From Paraburkholderia fungorum (GTDB lineage Bacteria > Pseudomonadota > Gammaproteobacteria > Burkholderiales > Burkholderiaceae): 64,000 bases of DNA. The notes under the pieces were generated by a model, which worked only from the letters and a program-made list of their open reading frames with translations, ran no database searches and was not told the origin of the DNA. The position numbers and the translations under genes were made by a program. Location: assembly GCF_003610895.1 (NCBI RefSeq), contig NZ_MCAS01000067.1:247842-311841 (forward strand), given 5' to 3'. Positions 61,288 to 64,000 of this stretch are shown here, one piece after another (the first letter of the stretch is position 1; every line of letters starts with the position of its first letter).

Positions 61288-63285
61288 TTAACGGTCGAGG
61301 AACGACTTCAGGCGGTCTGCGCGGCTCGGATGCATCAGCTTACGCATTGCCTTGCTTTCGATCTGACGAATCCGCTCGCGCGTGACGTCGAACTGCTTGC
61401 CGACTTCTTCAAGCGTGTGGTCCGACTTCGTGTTGATGCCGTAGCGCATGCGCAGCACCTTCGCTTCGCGCGGCGACAGCGAGTCGAGCGCGTCGTCGAT
61501 AGCGGCGCGCAAGTCGGCCTGCATGGCTGCGTCAGCCGGCGAGGAAGCTGCCGAATCTTCGATCATGTCGCCAAGCGTGGCGTCGCCGTCATCGCCAACC
61601 GGCGTTTCCATCGACACCGGCTGCTTGGCGATCTTCAGAATGCCGCGCACCTTCTCTTCCGACAGTTCCATGCGTTCTGCCAGCACCGACGGATGAGCTT
61701 CCTGACCGGTCTGTTGCAGGATCTCGCGCGAAATTCGGTTGAGCTTGTTGATCGTTTCGATCATGTGCACCGGCACGCGAATCGTGCGCGCCTGGTCGGC
61801 GAGCGAACGCGTCACAGCCTGACGAACCCACCACGTTGCATACGTCGAGAACTTCCAGCCGCGACGGTATTCGAACTTGTCCACCGCCTTCATCAAACCG
61901 ATGTTGCCTTCCTGGATCAGATCGAGGAACAGCATGCCGCGGTTGACGTACTTCTTCGCGATCGAGATCACGAGACGCAGATTCGCCTCGATCATCTCGC
62001 TCTTGGCCTTGCGCATCTTCGACTCGGCCGCGACCATCTGACGATTGATCTCTTTCAGATGCTTGAGCGGCAGCGAGACGGTAGCCTCGATGTCGATCAG
62101 CTTTTGCTGTTCCGACTGGATTGCCGGGAGGTGGCGCTCCAGCGCCGCGCCAAACGACGACGACCCGCGGGCGGCGCGCTCGGTCCAGCCGAGGTCGGCT
62201 TCGTGACCCTTGAACGACTCGATGAACTGCTCGCGCGGCATGCCGCTCTTCGTCACGACGATTTGCAGGATGTTGCGCTCGATCGCGCGAACCTGCGCGA
62301 CCTGGCTTTGCACGTCGCCGCACAGGCGGTCGATTGTGCGAGCCGTAAAGCGAATCTTCGCGAGGTGTTGCTGGATCTCTTCGCGGGCGCGCTGATAGGC
62401 TTTCGACGTGACGTCGCCGCGCGTGTGCGAGGCGTTCTGCTGGTCGGACAGAATACCGACCTGGGCGAAGATTTCCAGGCAGTCGCTGGTGAGTTGCTTC
62501 AGGCGTGCTTCGTCTGCCGCCGAGGAGTCGGCCGGACCGGCATCGTCGTCGTCTTCGCTATCGCTGTCGTCATCGTCGGTCGCGTCGGTGTCAACGTCCG
62601 CTGCGGCGTCCGCGCTGGCGTCTTCCGCGGCGACCGTGTCTTCATTCAGACCGTCGACCAGTTCGTCAATTCGCAGTTCGCCGTCCGCGACCTGCTGGGC
62701 GCTCGCCAGAATGGCGGAAATCGCGAGCGGGCAAGCGGCAATCGCCTGCACCATTTCGTGAAGGCCGTCTTCAATGCGCTTCGCAATTGCGATCTCGCCT
62801 GCACGGGTCAGCAGCTCGGTTGCGCCCATTTCGCGCATGTACATGCGCACCGGGTCGGTCGTGCGGCCGAACTCGGAATCGACCGTCGACAACGCGACTT
62901 CGGTTTCCTCGTCAGCCTGATCGTCCGACACCACGGCGGGGGCGTTCGAGTTGAGCAGCAGGGTTTCCGCATCCGGGGCCTGCTCGTAGACCTGCACGCC
63001 CATGTCGTTGAAGGCGCTGACAATGCTGTCGATCGCCGCCGTTTGCGCGAAGTTGTCGGGCAAATGGTCGTTGATCTGCGCGTGGGTCAAGTAACCTTGT
63101 TCCTTGCCCAACTGGATCAGCGCGCGCATCTGGCGCTGACGCTCTTCAGCTTGTTGCGGCGGCAGTTCAGCCGCTACGGGGATCGCTTTGCCTGCGCCTT
63201 TGCCCTTGGCTGTACGGCCTGCGGGCGCTTTGGCGGTGTATCCGGCAGTTTCGTGTTGCGAATCTTCGCGATCAAAAGGGTTCAC
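61288..63285 (-). CDS. rpoD: RNA polymerase sigma factor RpoD (sigma-70)
   Basis: A 665-residue primary sigma factor started at GTG 63285, with AGAGGAG six bases upstream. Region 1.1 is at about 45-110 (RALIQLGKEQGYLTHAQIND), region 1.2 at about 143-180 (DPVRMYMREMGATELLTRAG), an acidic non-conserved insert (DDDDSDSEDDDDAG) lies near 240, region 2 at about 430-500 (GNIGLMKAVDKFEYRRGWKF, STYATWWVRQAVTRSLADQ), region 3 follows, and region 4.2 ends the protein (LEEVGKQFDVTRERIRQIES). All determinants of -10 and -35 recognition look intact. No dnaG or rpsU is next to it, unlike the classical macromolecular-synthesis operon; its neighbour is an rRNA promoter, so it could be an additional rpoD copy. 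Confidence 0.97.
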   Translation of the reverse strand: MNPFDREDSQHETAGYTAKAPAGRTAKGKGAGKAIPVAAELPPQQAEERQRQMRALIQLGKEQGYLTHAQINDHLPDNFAQTAAIDSIVSAFNDMGVQVYEQAPDAETLLLNSNAPAVVSDDQADEETEVALSTVDSEFGRTTDPVRMYMREMGATELLTRAGEIAIAKRIEDGLHEMVQAIAACPLAISAILASAQQVADGELRIDELVDGLNEDTVAAEDASADAAADVDTDATDDDDSDSEDDDDAGPADSSAADEARLKQLTSDCLEIFAQVGILSDQQNASHTRGDVTSKAYQRAREEIQQHLAKIRFTARTIDRLCGDVQSQVAQVRAIERNILQIVVTKSGMPREQFIESFKGHEADLGWTERAARGSSSFGAALERHLPAIQSEQQKLIDIEATVSLPLKHLKEINRQMVAAESKMRKAKSEMIEANLRLVISIAKKYVNRGMLFLDLIQEGNIGLMKAVDKFEYRRGWKFSTYATWWVRQAVTRSLADQARTIRVPVHMIETINKLNRISREILQQTGQEAHPSVLAERMELSEEKVRGILKIAKQPVSMETPVGDDGDATLGDMIEDSAASSPADAAMQADLRAAIDDALDSLSPREAKVLRMRYGINTKSDHTLEEVGKQFDVTRERIRQIESKAMRKLMHPSRADRLKSFLDR

Positions 63286-63403
63286 GTATTCTCCTCTAGA
63301 GGCTTCGCTATGAGACGCAAGACGCGACCGTCAGGCGTTTCGAGCATGGCTCAACATCACCTGAGTGACTCAACGCGGTTGTTTGGCTGTGCTCTGGGGA
63401 GCA

Positions 63404-63468
63404 AAAAAGATGAGCCCGCACGAAGCGGGCCGATAGAAATGTGCGAAATTCGCGCGGCTCGCATTATA
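63404..63468 (-). promoter_or_regulatory. rpoD leader: TATAAT promoter element followed by an intrinsic terminator
   Basis: Read on the minus strand, a perfect -10 element TATAAT (63468-63463) is followed about 35 bases later by a hairpin, GCCCGC-TTCGT-GCGGGC (about 63429-63413), then CATC and TTTTTT (63409-63404). No gene on that strand lies upstream within the window, so the terminator must act on a transcript starting here. It would yield a leader RNA of roughly 55 nt or attenuate rpoD, whose start is about 120 bases farther on. No good -35 element is visible. Confidence 0.6.
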
Positions 63469-63749
63469 TACGACCTTGCGCCTTCGCGCTCATTGTGCGT
63501 ACACCTTTTGTCGTGCGCTCTTGCCGCAGGCCTGTTTGGGTGCCGCTGGCTATCGAGTGGATGCTCGTCATAGGCGACGCGTCGACAGATCGACATGCCT
63601 AGGAACAAGCCTCCTACTATAGATGAAGTCGCGCGCCCTCACACGGTGTCCCCACATTCTGCCACCTCGCTATATATAGGGGCGTCGTGGAAGGATGCAA
63701 GTTCTAGCGTTGATTCGCCCTTGCTCAAAAGAAAATTCGCAGAAGGGGG

Positions 63750-63778
63750 TTGACGACATGCCGACCGTTCTCCATAAT
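63750..63778 (+). promoter_or_regulatory. rRNA operon promoter
   Basis: TTGACG (63750-63755) and CATAAT (63773-63778) are separated by 17 bases, near consensus for sigma-70. It lies about 220 bp before the right edge and drives the rRNA leader. AT-rich sequence upstream, including CTATATATAG at 63670-63679, could be an UP element or a further promoter. Confidence 0.8.
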
Positions 63779-63785
63779 CTCGTTT

Positions 63786-64000
63786 CTCTGCTGCTGATGC
63801 AGCGACGCAGAACGAAGCGGTGCCGGTGGTTGTGAAGTGTGCGACGCGGTGCTGGTTTGGTGGTGAATGCGTACTCGATCTTTAAAAATTAACAGCCGAT
63901 AAGTGTGGGCGCTTGATGCGAGACGCGAGCCGGATTCTTCGGAGTCTGGCATAAGCGAAAGTATCAAGTCTCACACTAGTATTAAAGGAAGGTTTTCCTG
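63786..64000 (+). other. 5' leader of an rRNA operon (16S gene begins beyond the window)
   Basis: The sequence from the promoter to the edge matches the leader I know from Burkholderia rRNA operons: a boxA-like antitermination stretch (GATCTTTAAAAATTAAC, 63877-63893), the segment around GATAAGTGTGGGCGCTTGAT, and the AGTATCAAGTCTCACACTAG and AAAGGAAGGTTTTCCT stretches that precede the mature 16S rRNA. The mature 16S 5' end should lie within a few tens of bases past 64000. No mature rRNA sequence is inside the window. Confidence 0.82.

Noticed and set aside
61330..63573. Open frame of 747 codons on the plus strand
   Set aside because: Antisense mirror of rpoD; Arg/His/Leu-rich translation without domains.
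63786..64000. 16S rRNA gene inside the window
   Set aside because: The leader is recognisable but no mature 16S sequence is present before the edge.
1..64000. CRISPR arrays, tRNA genes, complete insertion sequences
   Set aside because: I looked for regularly spaced repeats, T-loop sequences with acceptor stems, and transposase frames with terminal repeats, and found none I could support.

Overview
The window looks like a chromosomal segment of a Burkholderiaceae bacterium, most likely Paraburkholderia. This rests on GC-rich, strongly biased codon use (long antisense open frames mirror real genes), a DUF4148 secreted protein, the gene families present, and a Burkholderia-type rRNA leader at the right edge. 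I cannot name a species from the sequence alone. No CRISPR array, complete insertion sequence or tRNA was seen, and the 16S gene itself begins just beyond base 64000.

Left part (1-13.9 kb). It opens with the 5' part of a polyamine-type binding protein gene (PotF-like, minus) and a small DUF4148 gene. The D-xylose locus follows: xylR-galM (minus) diverges from xylA-xylF-xylG-xylH (plus); xylB is not in the window. Directly after xylH lies a HigB/HigA-like toxin-antitoxin pair bracketed by a 101-bp direct repeat, one copy of which is the 3' end of xylH. An aldehyde dehydrogenase gene and a divergent LysR gene complete this part.

Middle-left (14-29.4 kb). A Tat-exported molybdenum hydroxylase (catalytic subunit, then 2Fe-2S subunit). 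Next is a two-armed polyamine/membrane locus: a membrane-anchored spermidine-synthase-like protein and an FAD oxidase lipoprotein (minus), divergent from DUF350, SPFH/SHOCT, double zinc-ribbon DUF4178, a 50-residue lipoprotein-like peptide and SpeD (plus). Then come an aromatic-acid-type efflux set (MarR, FUSC pump, DUF1656, HlyD, outer-membrane lipoprotein) in one minus-strand run.

Middle (29.5-45.4 kb). A LysR gene diverges from hydrolase-MFS-hydrolase. After a small secreted protein comes a cobalamin-riboswitch-controlled cobalt transporter (cbtB-cbtA) with a divergent histidine phosphatase, a 49-bp tandem repeat ending in a perfect hairpin, an orphan LivK-like binding protein and a VOC protein. 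A lower-GC patch follows, with a secreted Rhs/YD-repeat protein and a translationally coupled small acidic protein, a glycosyltransferase and a 2-oxoglutarate oxygenase. A mesaconyl-CoA-hydratase-like gene ends this part.

Right part (45.6-64 kb). An ALDH7 dehydrogenase, an FAD amine oxidase and an aminotransferase form a plausible lysine/pipecolate-aminoadipate set. Next is a six-gene yfaA-yfaT-yfaS-yfaQ-yfaP-yfaP operon, equivalent to the mag operon of Pseudomonas aeruginosa, built around a thioester-containing bacterial alpha-2-macroglobulin. rpoD (minus) has a short promoter-plus-terminator leader and stands back to back with the promoter and leader of an rRNA operon running off the right edge.

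The best candidates for a little-described system are the polyamine/DUF350/SPFH/DUF4178 locus, the enzymatic signatures in the DUF2300 and DUF1175 partners of the macroglobulin, the repeat-bracketed toxin-antitoxin insertion, and the Rhs/small-protein pair.
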